DNA of 64,000 nt, taken from contig CM055100.1 in the NCBI GenBank assembly GCA_029204225.1, forward strand, positions 61,427,472 through 61,491,471. The letters are read 5' to 3'. A program made the translations under genes and the position numbers. This DNA is from Diphasiastrum complanatum. Taxonomy: Eukaryota > Streptophyta > Lycopodiopsida > Lycopodiales > Lycopodiaceae. This document shows positions 13,946 through 25,977 of this stretch, piece after piece. Each line of letters begins with the position of its first letter. Within the stretch, counting starts at the first letter, position 1. Under the pieces are notes generated by a model. It had not been told where the DNA came from. It did not search any database and was given only the letters and a program-made list of their open reading frames with translations.

Positions 13946-15022
13946 TTTTACAAGTAGAGGTGAGGAAGTCCTTTAAATCCAAGGTAGAGCCTCCAAATGT
14001 CCTCCAAGCAACCTGCAAGCTTCAAGATGCTCCCCAACTCCAAGCTAGGATGCCTCCACCTGCAAGTAAGGATCTGCAAGCCTCAACGATCTCTCCTCCA
14101 CTTGTGTCCCTACTCTTTAAACACAAATATAGATAACAAGCTGGCTTCAAGTATTCACCACCCAACCATAGCTAGATCCAAGCTCCAAGCAAGACCTATC
14201 TAGCACCCCCTTGCTAAGCATAAACAAATCACAAGCATACCACAACACTCCATAGCATACTCAAGATCCAAACCCTACTTATGTCCCATACCATAAGCAA
14301 GATCCAAACCTCAAGCATACTACCACAAGAAAGCACTCTACACACTAGTAGCAACACTAGAGCATAAGCCAAGCAAACAAGAGAGATCTCTCCTCCCCAA
14401 TGGGCGCCCTACTACCCTCATATAGATGGCCCATGGACCCCTCCAATGCACTATGGAGTTCCATCTCATCCAATGAGAGAGAGAGAAGCCTAGGGAAGTT
14501 AAAGAATCTCCAAGAGCCTCCATAGGCTTATGGAATGTCAAGAGACTCCTTCCATAACCTATGACTCTTTGAATGCCTTTCTCGTGGGAGTTGGGAACTC
14601 AATGGACACTTTAGAAGGGCGCCCTCCTACTAGGTCTCATTGCCCAAGTTGTGCAAGTATACTTTGGTCCTAGACCAATAAAGTGATATGGTTCAAGGTT
14701 GAGGCCCAAGGTTTAGAAAAATAGTCATCCAATGACTTTCTAACACCTCACTAGGTTCCATACCTCCATCCAAGGCATAGACACCTACCTGCCCTTAATC
14801 AAGGACACTAGTACCTTAATATAAGGCACCTATCCTTAATAGTAAGGGTACCCCTTATCCAAGGGTCACGTGACCCCATACCTACAGCTAAGGTATAGTC
14901 ACTTGCCTGTCCTGATCCAAGCGCACATACCCTTAATCCTAAGGGTACCTTGCCATATAGCCCCCAACACTAAATGGACTATTAGGGGTCTGAAGTACTG
15001 CTAGTTACATAGGTATGTAACA
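13946..15022 (-). repeat. Gypsy 5' LTR (minus strand)
   Basis: 1077 bp, matching 8700-9777 with scattered single-base differences. It carries the element promoter by position. Both LTRs share the TGTTACATACC start on the minus strand. Confidence 0.92.
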
Positions 15023-15027
15023 CTTGA

Positions 15028-16203
15028 CATGCTGCGATGTACTCTGTCTCTGTCGAAGAAAGCGCAACTGATTTCTGCTTTCTTGAGTTCCACAAAATCG
15101 GTCCCCCAACTAGGTAGAAACAAAACTTGGAGTTAGATTTTCTAGTAGAGACTATTCCTTCCCAATTTGAGTTGGAGTAGCCTCGTAGGACGAGTGGCCA
15201 TGGGTCGATAGCATTTCCATCATAACATAAAATGTGATCTAAACCTCCCTGAATATATCTCATCACTCTCTTCAATGCTTTCCAATGAGAGATCCTAGGA
15301 TCAGACATGAATTGGCTTAACGTGCTAACAGTGTATGCTAAATCTGGTCTAGTACACAACATTGCATACATTAGAGATCTGATCAGTGAATGATAATGGT
15401 ACTTTGCTAAGTCGAGTACTTCACTATCAGTCTCAACACAAGAAGGTTTAGTCAATACTATACTTGGATCCATTGGAGTATCAATTGGTTTGCAATCAGA
15501 CATATGAAATTTTTCTAAAATGCCTTTTATATATGTTTGTTGGCTAAGATAGATCTTCTTCTGAAGTCTATTTCTAGTAATGTGAACTCCTAGCAAAGAA
15601 TGGACATCTCCTAAATCAGTCATGTCAAATTCCTTTGACAAATCAGTCTTAGTAGTGTGCAGTAGAAAAGTGTCGTTAGATAGAATAAATGCATCATCTA
15701 CGTAAAAAGCTATGTGAGCTGAATTGGTGCCTATATGCTTTGAATAAACATTATAGTCAGCTGAATTGTTTGCAAATCCCAATTGAATGAGATAAGAGTT
15801 ATTTCTATCGAACCAAGCTCTTGTGGCCTGTTTCAGACCGTAGATTGCTTTGTGCAGTTTGCACACTTTGTGCTCTTGGCCTTTGACTTTGAATCCTTCC
15901 GGTTGGAAGGTGTACAACTCCTCTTCGACATTTCCATTGAGAAATGTTGTCTTGACATCCATTTGGTGCATTTCGAGGTCTTCCGTGGCTGTTAACGCAA
16001 TTAGAGTCCTGATTGACTACACCTTGATGACAGGACTAAAAATTTCTTGATAATTCACTCATTGGACTTGAGTGAATCCTTTAGCCACCAGCCGTGCTTT
16101 CCATTTGGCAATGGAACCATCAGAGTTGATCTTCTTCTTGAAGATCCACTTGTTGTCGATAACTCTCTTGTGAGTGGGGAAGTCGACCAGTGTCCAGGTC
16201 TAA
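15028..16203 (-). pseudogene. Copia reverse transcriptase and RNase H (3' half)
   Basis: On the minus strand the RT begins near 16203 in degraded frames (the reading DNKWIFKKK, then KWKARLVAKGF, is split over frames and stops). From about 15990 it settles into one long frame: MDVKTTFLNG, LHKAIYGLKQATRAWFD, FYVDDAFIL (the YVDD catalytic motif), YIKGILEKFHMSDCKP, YAMLCTRPDLAYTVSTLSQF, then RNase H with SLSSTETEYIAACQ. The gypsy element interrupts it here and RNase H resumes at 8694. Upstream, at 16203, it abuts LINE sequence rather than its own integrase. It is the complement of the gag-integrase half at 5487-7093, now inverted relative to it. Confidence 0.88.
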
Positions 16204-16204
16204 T

Positions 16205-16580
16205 TCGTCAAAAGTGAGTTGTACTTGCTTTCCATAGTAATCCAAAAGAGGAACAACAAGCAAGAAGATAATTCCAAATGATTCCATTAAAAGCTTTGTC
16301 AAAATCAATCTTAAGCACAAGAGCCTGATAGCTAAACCAGAGAGAGGCTTCAATGGCTGACCAAACATTTAGGATATTATTGAAAAGGGATCTACCTTTG
16401 ATAAAGCCAGATTGGCTTTTAGAGAGATGAGAGGGGAGGAGATAGGCAATCCTCCTGGCAAATGGCTTTCACAACAATCTTATAAGAGGTGTTGAGTATC
16501 GTAAGCAAGTGATAGTCATAAATTGAAAGGATGATGGCTCCAAAATCATGCAAAATCCTTCACGCGTGTGAATGTACCTC
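16205..16580 (-). mobile_element. LINE (L1-type) reverse transcriptase remnant
   Basis: The minus strand shows non-LTR RT motifs spread over shifting frames: LLTILNTSYKIVVKAI, then HLSKSQSGFIKGRSLFNNIL, then ALVLKIDFDKAFNGIIW. These correspond to the conserved early RT blocks of plant L1-like LINEs (ending before the catalytic FADD block). It is short, frameshifted and bounded at 16205 by copia RT. Confidence 0.75.
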
Positions 16581-17072
16581 CTGAGAAGACCTGAGTATAT
16601 TACCAGCACCTTGAAATCCATTGATTGATTACAAGAAAGCATATGATCATAGCAAACGTCACTCAAATTTAGACAAAAACTAGTTACAAAAGTAGATCTC
16701 GAATTTCTCATCAAATTGCTTGGGAAATCCCACATGGATATATACAAAATCAGCTCGGATCTGAGAGTTTAGAGTTACCTCTAGTCCATTCATGATCTGA
16801 ACCTAAACTCTAACCTTTTAGGTCATAAGATCCACCCTAATTGGGGGTTGAGATCTTGGGATACTTCAACAAGATAAAATTTGCTATTTCTAGCTCCTAC
16901 AAAATCACTAGCTCATCTATGTACATTTTGGCCTCATTCCAAAGGTTTCTCAACAATTTTAGGCATAATTACAAAGATCCTAACCTAGTTGGCACGTGTG
17001 ACATTCCAGATCATGGCCAAATTATATTTTCCAAGTGGAAATCACAAAGTAGCTACTTGTGTAAATTTTAAC
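16581..17072 (-). repeat. Probable partial copia LTR and unassigned sequence
   Basis: On the minus strand sequence beginning TGTTAAAATTTACACAAG at 17073 follows a polypurine-like GTTGTGAGGAG, the expected start of the 3' LTR of the copia element at 17084-19340. How far it continues before the LINE cannot be judged, because no second LTR copy was found for comparison. No coding sequence was recognised here. Confidence 0.45.
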
Positions 17073-17083
17073 ACTCCTCACAA

Positions 17084-19340
17084 CTAGTTTTTAGGTAGCA
17101 TAGATTTGCTTATTAACCCAAGGGCTGATATTAGCTTTGAAAATGCAGGTCTTTGAAGTGATTTAGTGAGGATATCAACAACACAATCATTCATTGCCAC
17201 ATGCTCCAAAGACAACTCCTAAGATTGCACCTTTTCTCTCACAAAGTGTTGTGAGATCTCAATATGCTTTGATCTTGCATGGAAGATTGGATTTGTTGCA
17301 AGGTGTTGAGATGAAATATTATCATTATAAAGGGCTGGAACAACTTCTAAACTGATGACTTCCAACTCCATTACTAGGTTCTTGATCCAAAGTAGCTCCT
17401 TGTTTGTTGTTGTTAGAGCTTTATACTCAGCCTCAGTTGAAGAAAGTGAGATAGTTTCTTGTTTTTTTATAACCAAAAAACAACCCCTTCACCATTAAAT
17501 GCCTCAAGATCAAGATTGCCTTGACTCTCGGCCACCTCTCTCTCAATGGAAGGGTGAGTTGATCCATTTACAAGCTTATGCATTCTACTCTCATCAAAGA
17601 TGACATGTCTAGAAACCACAAAGTTGTTGGAGGATGGAATGTATACCTTGTATCCCTTGCTTGCATTGCCATAGTTGAGCATGATGCCTTTGATAGAAGA
17701 TAGATCCTCCTTTGTTCTTGTCTCCAAAAATTTATGCACAAAGAAAATGCATCCAAACACCTTCAAGTCTTTGATATTGGGCTTCCTCCCATATGGGCTT
17801 CTCCCCAAAAAGAATTTGGTAAACTAGCGTCAAGCCTCAAAGCTTTAGAACACTCATAGAATGTTTTACTTCTCCTCTCAGCTATCTTATTTTGTTGAGG
17901 GGTATAGGGACAAGATAATTCCTTTTTAATCCCTTCTTGGTCACAAACATCCTTGATTCGTTGGAGATATACTCTCCAACAATATCACCATTAAAAGTCT
18001 TGATCTTGTAACCATGATGCTTTAAAACAAACTTTGAACTTAAGAAAGCTTTCAAATACCTGTGCTTTAGATGTAAGCAAGAAAACCCAACAATACCTTG
18101 AGTAATCATCTATGAATGTAACAGACATGGTGGCACCTCCATTTGTCTTTGTACTTGCAAAGTGTACATCCAAGTGGATCAACTCAAGTGGATGAGTTGT
18201 CTTTGTGATGGAGCTTGAGAATGGTTTCTTATGTGCTTTTGAAAGAGCACATGCTTCACACACCTTCTCCTCTCTTGCCAAGGACTTTGGAAGGCAAAGA
18301 GCAAGCTCCTTGTTGCACATGACCTCCAATGAGCTTGAGTTGATGTGGCCAAGTTGTTTGTGCCACAAATCATAGCTGGATAATTTGTTTGCCTCGGCTA
18401 CCATCACAATGTTAGTGTCCACAAAGGCATCAAGCTTCAACAACCTACCAAATCTTATGCCTCTTGCAACGATCTTGTCATCCCTTTTTATGTTACATAC
18501 ATTTGTGGTGAACTCCACAAGAAAACCATTGTCTAGTAATTGGCCTACACTAAGCAAGTTCTTAGTGATGCTATGCATGTAAAGCACACCACCTATCTTG
18601 ATCTTTTTTGAAGATCCCAAGCACAAAGGTATTGATCTTATTCCTTCTACCTTACAAGCACAATAATTTGCTGTAAAAATTGACTTTATAGGACATCATA
18701 AGGTGAGAAAGCCGAGAAGTACTCCCTTTTGCTTGTCATGTGGGAGCTAGCCCCACTATCTATCCACCAAGGATCTTCTCCCTTCATGCTTGTAGATGAA
18801 AAACTTGACATCATTAGAGAGTCATCATTTGAGCTCTCCTCTTTCTCTTGGACTAGAATTGCTTGGCTTTGAGCTTGCTTCCTCTTTAAGCACTTGGAGG
18901 CATAATGCCCCATCTTGCTACAATAGTAGCATTGATTTTTTACTTATCCTTCTTGGGCTTGCTCGATTTTGGAGTTGAAGATCCATCTTGATCTTCACCT
19001 TTGTCTTGATTCTTCTTGAATGAACATCCTTTGCCTTTGGATTTGCTTTTGCTCTTGAGGTAAAGTGCCTTGTCATCTCCATCATTGAGGGGAAGCTTCT
19101 CCAATCTTGCTTTGATATGTGCTCTCCTACTTTCCTCGGCCATGAGAACTCGTTGGAGAGCTTCAAGGGAGGGCAAGTTTCCCATTATTGCATAGCTTTG
19201 CACCAAGTTAGCAAAATCCATGCTTAGTCCATTCAAAATCAATTGAAAAAGTTCACTCTCATCAAAAGGCTCTCCTATGTAAGCAAGCTCCTTGTTTGAA
19301 GTCTTTAACTTAAATTGCATATAGAGCATATATTCAACTC
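17084..19340 (-). pseudogene. Copia element lacking reverse transcriptase
   Basis: Minus strand, in order: gag C-terminal part (19340-18940, GMQFKLKTSNKELA-like start, LILNGLSMDFANLVQSY, ALQRVLMAEESRR); zinc knuckle end GHYASKC and protease WIDSGASSHMTSK (18913-18686); pre-integrase and integrase (18626-17882; LWHKQLGHI, CEACALSKAHKK, FIDDYSRYCWVFLL); the post-integrase region KVFGCIFFVHK with a following motif near ESRMHKL (17808-17470). The sequence then jumps straight to RNase H (17476-17084; TISLSSTEAEYKAL, ARSKHIEISQHFV). The whole RT is missing. A TAG at 17219-17221 and frame changes between segments break it further. Gag is cut at about 19340 and no 5' LTR is seen. Confidence 0.88.
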
Positions 19341-22300
19341 CATTTATTAAGGAGGGGTTTCACTATGTTGGTGGTATCTTTTTTTCACTGACGTTGTTTG
19401 TTCAAGGTAAGCCTTTTGTTTTTGGTGCAGTCTAACTTGTAGATGTAAATGTTGTTTGTGCTCTTTTTTGTGGAAGTGTGTTTTCTTGCATTCCAACAAT
19501 CTATCTAATGTATGTTTTTGTGAAACTACATAAGAGGAAACTTTGTGAATTGGAATAGATAACTAAATTTTTGGTTTACCTTTGTGACACTAGTTAATGC
19601 TACATGTTCTTCTTCGATAACCTAATAATTGTGCAGTAAAGAAGTTAAAGACTATTTCTATATTTTCGCTATAGAATAGGATAACATTGTCCATAGTATG
19701 TTGTTGTATTCGACAAGGAGACTCAAATAGATATGTTATTGTGTGTTGATCATTTGTTTTATAATAAAATTGTGATTGGTGCACTGGTCACTTTGTTTCT
19801 ACTTGATCCACATGGCCAAAGTGTTCATCAAGATCAATAGCAATTGCATTAGATTGTCCATGAGTCATTTCTTTCCAATTGTTGATTTGAATGTTGTATT
19901 AAAAATACAAATTTCTTACCGTATAGTATGATATGCCCACACATATGATTCAAAATAACAAATGATTGTTGAATTCATATCTATTCTATCAAGGATTGTG
20001 ATTTTAAAATAATTTATACAAAATGATGAAAAATCGTGTAATATAGTAATTGTAAGCACATGTTTACTAGGTTCTAGATATTGAATATTATAGGATAATG
20101 ATCAATATATAAATTGGTTATCAAATGAGTACTGAAATTTCACAATTATAGCTTTTGACTAGTTTTTTGTAATTCCACTTGAAAGTGATGATGTGACACA
20201 TGCCACATGTATAGATGCCTAGCCCTATGCCTATTCATGTAAATTCCTCACACAAGGTCTATTGGCATCTTTACTAATGAGTACAAAATCTACATTAGCA
20301 CTGTAGAGAGAATATTGTAGGACTACTTTTAGCATGTTTTACCTTGGTGGATCTTGAAATCTTGAGGTCAATGTTAAGGTTGATGGCCTATTTTAGGGTA
20401 TTGAGTTCAGGGTCAGGTCAAGAATGGTTGAAGGGTAACCCTAAACCCTAAATCCTAGATGGATATGTATATGTATCTATGGATTTTGTCATAAAAAATG
20501 ATGAAAAATCGAGATATTTCACTTCCCCTTGACATTGTCTTTGTGTGGCGAGTTAAAGCTTTCATATGTGAGTGATCTTATGCATTTAATGCATTGTTTG
20601 GGGGGGTACTAAAGCTCATTACAAGCTCTTGAAGCTTGCTGGACTTTTTTTATGGAGTGTTTGATTAAATCAATGTGCCTAAAGTGGAGTTAAATGCCAA
20701 GATAAGCTAGTTTTGGTAACTAGTCTTGATTCTAGCTCATAGTTTGGATATAGATCAATCAAATGTGCATTCTTCATCACTTTTAGCATCGATTGGAATT
20801 CATTTTGCTGTAAAATATATCAATAAGTACCATTGATTGGGTGACCATTGTTACTACTTCGAGATTTAACTTGTGCATTTTTTTTTATTTAAGTAGTGAT
20901 TGATTATATGTTGTTCAATAATCGTTTATGTATTCTTCCGATTTCTGTTCCACATGTATTCATCGACAACATTTGTTTTGTTGATGGATGTGTGATTGTC
21001 GTCATCATTGTTGTGATGTTGTCACTTGTTGCTTTTTCTTTAAGATTTAAAAGAGCTATCTTTTGTAAAATGTTGTCAAATTACATATGTTTAAGATCAT
21101 AATTTTGATAAAAAAAAATTGAGTCAATCAACATTATGAAGCTCGTGGAAACAAACTTTACAATAGAAGAGATTGTAGCTCAATTGCAATATTGTGATTT
21201 GATGAGCTTATTCTGCAAAAATGATTGCAAAATTATGTACATAATTATGCATCTTTGGAAAGTGGAATAGGCTGAAATGTGAGAAAGCATTTTTACATAT
21301 AATGAAAATAAATTTTCTTATTGTTGCCCTTGATAGCCTGACATAGATTAATGCAAGGAAAAAGTTTGTCTTTATCATGCATTGAGATTTGTGACCTATA
21401 ATGGCATATTAGAGCTAGAGTGAGAGAGAAGGATGACTATTGGATATCTATATTGTATCTAAAGTCTACAAAAGTTGACCTAGTCACAATTTTCGATTTT
21501 CAGTTTTATTGACTTAATTTCTTGTAGCTGCTCTTTGAAAATCAACTCAATAATTGTTACTATAGCTCCATATACATTCCTTTAGAAATGTCTATGTTGG
21601 AAGAAGCATCACCCTTGCACCAATGATTCATATTGGTATTTGGTGGAACTCTTCTTACATCAACCAACTTTTGCATTTTGAGCATGTGTGATGCATTACT
21701 TTGTATTGTGATTATCTACAAGGCACCATCTAGTTTTTCTCATTGGATTTCACGATGTGTACACATGATTGAAGAAGTGTCATCTATTATTCCAAAAGCT
21801 TTTCTATTGGTTATTAATCTATCATATAAAAAAAAAAGTTCTTAATTTCACTTGTTGTTGTTTTTTAGTTCGTATGATGTTCATAAATTCTAAATAATTA
21901 GGGTCTTCAAAACTTCTCATGAAATAAGTCAAATTGAAGTGTGTTGCAATTTTCCAATATGGAGAAGAACATATATGGCATGGCCAACAGAGTGATTCTT
22001 GGCCATGTCAATACATTATAGGTAATTGTGCATGGTCTTCAACTAGTAGTATAATGACACATTTTTAAAGAGTTTCGAGAACTATTTTTCACTTCATTAA
22101 TTTGATGCACATCCAATTGCAAATTGTGGGATGTCATAAAGGTTCTTAACTGAAATGGAAACTAGAATATGCACAGTCATAGCATTTTTGCTTAGTCTTG
22201 TTGTTGCAACTCCAATTGTTGTTAATGTCAACACATGTTTCTACATGCAACAAAATTTGTCTGCTAAATAGTTTATCAACATTTGTTATCCACTACCAAG

Positions 22301-25300
22301 AGTTCATGATACAACAAAGTTTATGGATGTTTTTACTATCAACATATTATAGATATGTATTTGTTCCTTTTTCAAGGTTGTTTATTTAATATGTTCAAAT
22401 TCCAGTACTTAGATGGTATCAAAATTTAAACTATAAATCTTATGTGATCTTCATCATTTAACATGTAGTCAATTATCTCTCTTTCTAGAACTAAAGTTAA
22501 AATTTAGCTGTCTTTATTTTTTTCGATTTTCACAATGTACCCTCCAAATCTATTAATAACATACCAAATTAAACAAGTGATTTTTTTATCCTCCAATTTG
22601 TAATCCAAGAAACTCATTTCACAATCATAGATGTCTCGGCAAAAATGGGAATAAGAAAGGAAACAATGTTGTTTCCAAAATGATTACTTTGTGGATGTCT
22701 TGACATATTGGTAACCATTTGACGTTGGTTGTAAATTGCATTGAGCTTTGGTGCAACTTTTATTTGCTACCTATTTGGAAGGTTAAGTATTTGTATATGT
22801 TAATTCTTGAGTGTTTTGGACTAGATGTTGGTAGTGTGATGTCTTCCAAAACTACGTAGTTGTAACACACTGGATCTATTTGCATTGTTTCAAAAGTTAA
22901 TGCAAGTCAATCTTTATCTAGAAAATCTTTTTTTATTCACAAAAAACACCAAACACAAACCACGTTGATCAAGTTTGGTTTCATACAAAGTATGGATCTT
23001 TTCTATGATCATATTGTTTGACAATTTCTGGTTGAGCAATGTTTCTAAAACCTTTGTTGTCTTTGTGGTATTTCTAGATTCTTGCAAGAAAACAAGCTAT
23101 AAGATTTTTGAATACATATCGTTTTTCAATTGTTCCTTGTAGATAAATACCTTGTTGCTCTACATGTCGTTTCAATTCATACATCAATCAAAGATGAAGT
23201 TTGTAATTCGATGGGATGAAGTTTCAAGATTGATCTTGGATAAATAGAGATACATTAAGTAGTTTATCTGATAAACGAATGGCTACAAGGTTGTAGAAAA
23301 GTGGGAATGTGCATGCAAAACCTAATATGATGCTTTTTCATATTAGTTTTGTTGTTCTCTCCATCCTAAGGAGAGAGACAAAATAGGAAATAATGTGTTG
23401 TACACGTGTTGCTTGACACTGTGTGTTGTACACATGCAGCAAGTTGTTCACTGATTTGTTTGCTCTACTAAGGTGGTGTGATTGATTGTAAGATCTCCAA
23501 TTTGACCTTGACCACCAATCATTAAGCTTTTTTTTTTTTTTTTGGGGGGGGGGCGGAAATCTCAATGATAATTTTTTTTGCTTACTAGAGTTTGCTTATG
23601 TCCACTACTCACCATTATTTTGCTTCATTGTTTTTTTATAAGCCTTTTTATCCACTTTCTTTGTACTTTGAAAACATTTATGCCTTGATATAAACCATCT
23701 ATGAGATCTCACCAGATTTATGCTCTTCTTAACAAGCATCTCTATCATTATGGTGCCCTATGCATCTTCACTAGAATGTCCTTTCAAGCTCATTTTATCT
23801 AAAAGTCCCTTTGCTCTACTAAATATTTGCTTCTATTGGCCTATTAAGGAAAAAAGGACATGACAAACCTTATCCAATATTGTACCCTTTGTGCCAAAGC
23901 CCCATACTCAACAAGTCACAAGGACTCTTACAACCATGACCTATACCTTGCTGGTATTGCGCACACATCTCTATGAGTTTCATTTTTGCGCATCCTAGGA
24001 CACAAACAGAACACATGCTTGTTTGGCTATTGTAGGTTGATTCTCTAAGCGAGCTCACTTAATTCAAGTATGCACCACCATTACAATATTGCAATGTGCT
24101 TACTTATTCATGTCCCATATTTTAACATTCCATGGATTACCTAGATCTATTCTTCCCAATACTACATTCGCTCCAAGTTGGAGTTACACTGCTCACCTTT
24201 CAGAGGTTGACGGTCAGCCAGAGATTCTTAACCACATTTTGGAGGATCATTTGTGGTAACACGTTTCTCCCTATAGCAGAGACTGGGATCAACATTTGTG
24301 TTTAGGGGAGAGCTCCACATGCAGCTAAGAAATCGATTTTTGAAGTGCATTTAAGGGAAATCCAATAATCTAAACAAAAATTCAAGTCCCATTTGCAATT
24401 AATGCAAATAGGTTAAGCTAACTAATGGGTTTACAAAGATAAACCCATGAAATTCGTGTTACAGTGGAGGCAGCAGTGGAGACAGTTATGATGGCAGATG
24501 GAGATAGCAAAGGCAACATGGGAGGTTGGAGGCAGGATGTCGGATGCAGCTCAAGCAACAAGGCAAGAGGTAATAACAGGCATGAGGCACAAGAGTTAGT
24601 CACTAGGTAGGAGGCGGAAGCTAGTGGAGTAACTAAGAGGCAGCAATAGGGGCAACTATGGAGCCAAAGAATGCACTGGTTGAGTGACATCAAAACTTCT
24701 CCTTACATCTAAGAGCTAAATACACACTGTCCATCAGTGAAACCATCAACTCAAAACCAATAGCTTAACCGTGAACTTGACTGCCTTTCTATTAGTTAGT
24801 CAAATGATCATTAAGCAATGGGTGATTGACTATATAAGTGGGGTCCACCCCCCCCCCCCCCTTAGTTGTGTATAAATATGACAGCTCAGAAGCAGCAAAA
24901 CATCTAATACCACCTCTAAATCAGCCACAATATCTCCATTTTAGCATAGTTAGTGCGTCCATTCATTCATTGCCCACATTGATGGATATGTTCTTTTAGG
25001 GAGAGATATGGATGTTTTTGAGGACCAGAACATGTGTTATTAGGGGCTCTTGTTCATTCGATCCATCAAACATTCTTTTCACAAGGTCACTCATTCAACT
25101 GGACCCATCATTGTTATGTTTTTTGACATTAGAGGATTAGCTTAAATGATAATTGGCTAGGAGCATCTGTGCCATGAAGATGCATGCCCTAACCCTATCC
25201 ACCTAGATAGTTTCCTAAAGGGCCTCCAAAACACTAAGTAGAGCAACTTATGTTCATTACGCTACTTAAGCTGATTAATTTTGTGCTTTCAGTTGTTTGC

Positions 25301-25977
25301 AAATTCAACAGTTCCTTCGAGGAGGTGATCACTTCATGCCAACCTCATATATCCCACAAATTAATTCTGAATCGATATTGTTATATGATTCTTCAATTGG
25401 TTACCCATACTTCTCAAATGTGCAACTTAGTGTTATATCACGTTCATAAATGATATGGAAATCATCAAACAGGTATTACATTGTGCTCATAAGTTCACCC
25501 AGCATGCATTATTTGAACACCTATAAACCAAGTGTGACATATCAACAAGAACCAAGCATCTAATTTTCTATCAGCTACTTTCACCCGTCAACTTGGAACA
25601 GGCCACACACCGTAATAACAAGTAGATAACTTTTTGTCCAATACATGTCTATTCGCATCATCAGCTTCAGCACTTCCATAAAAATTAAATGTCTTACTAA
25701 ACGAAAGTACGATCAAAATCTCTCCAAATCAGCACAACAGACAACCTCAAAATCTCTTCTAAAAATGGATATGAGGTAGCCACAGACCACCAATGCCATG
25801 TTTGACTTCAATTTGGTGCTTCATGTCTGCATGAACTTACCCATTATATGTGCACTTTGATGAAGCACTATGGAAAGTTCTGATCTTATGAAAGAAATTC
25901 TATATACATTGACTTTTCATATTCAACTGAAATGCTGTTGACTAGTTACATTATGATTGGCCTTACAGAGAATGCAC
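19341..25977. other. Long non-coding interval, no gene recognised
   Basis: More than 6.6 kb of AT-rich sequence was read on both strands. No conserved protein motif, transposon domain or RNA gene was identified. Landmarks are a T-run followed by a G-run near 23529-23553, and a C-run near 24849-24862. Small frames (20896, 21633, 22198, 24418 minus, 25250) have low-complexity or featureless translations. Decayed transposons without coding sequence could be present and would not be recognised by eye. Confidence 0.4.

Larger units (their letters stand above)
8695..15027 (-). mobile_element. Ty3/gypsy chromovirus, nested in copia RNase H
   Basis: The element (8700-15022, 6.3 kb) is on the minus strand and is flanked by the 5-bp target duplication CTTGA at 8695-8699 and 15023-15027. 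It has two LTRs (8700-9777 and 13946-15022), a tRNA-Met primer-binding site at 13933-13944 and a polypurine tract (about 9778-9792). Pol order is RT, RNase H, integrase, chromodomain, which is Ty3/gypsy order, and the chromodomain assigns it to chromoviruses. No gag, zinc knuckle or protease active site is seen: the pol frame starts inside the protease-like region about 840 nt after the PBS. LTRs differ by a few percent by eye, suggesting a fairly recent insertion. Several frameshifts now break pol. Confidence 0.93.
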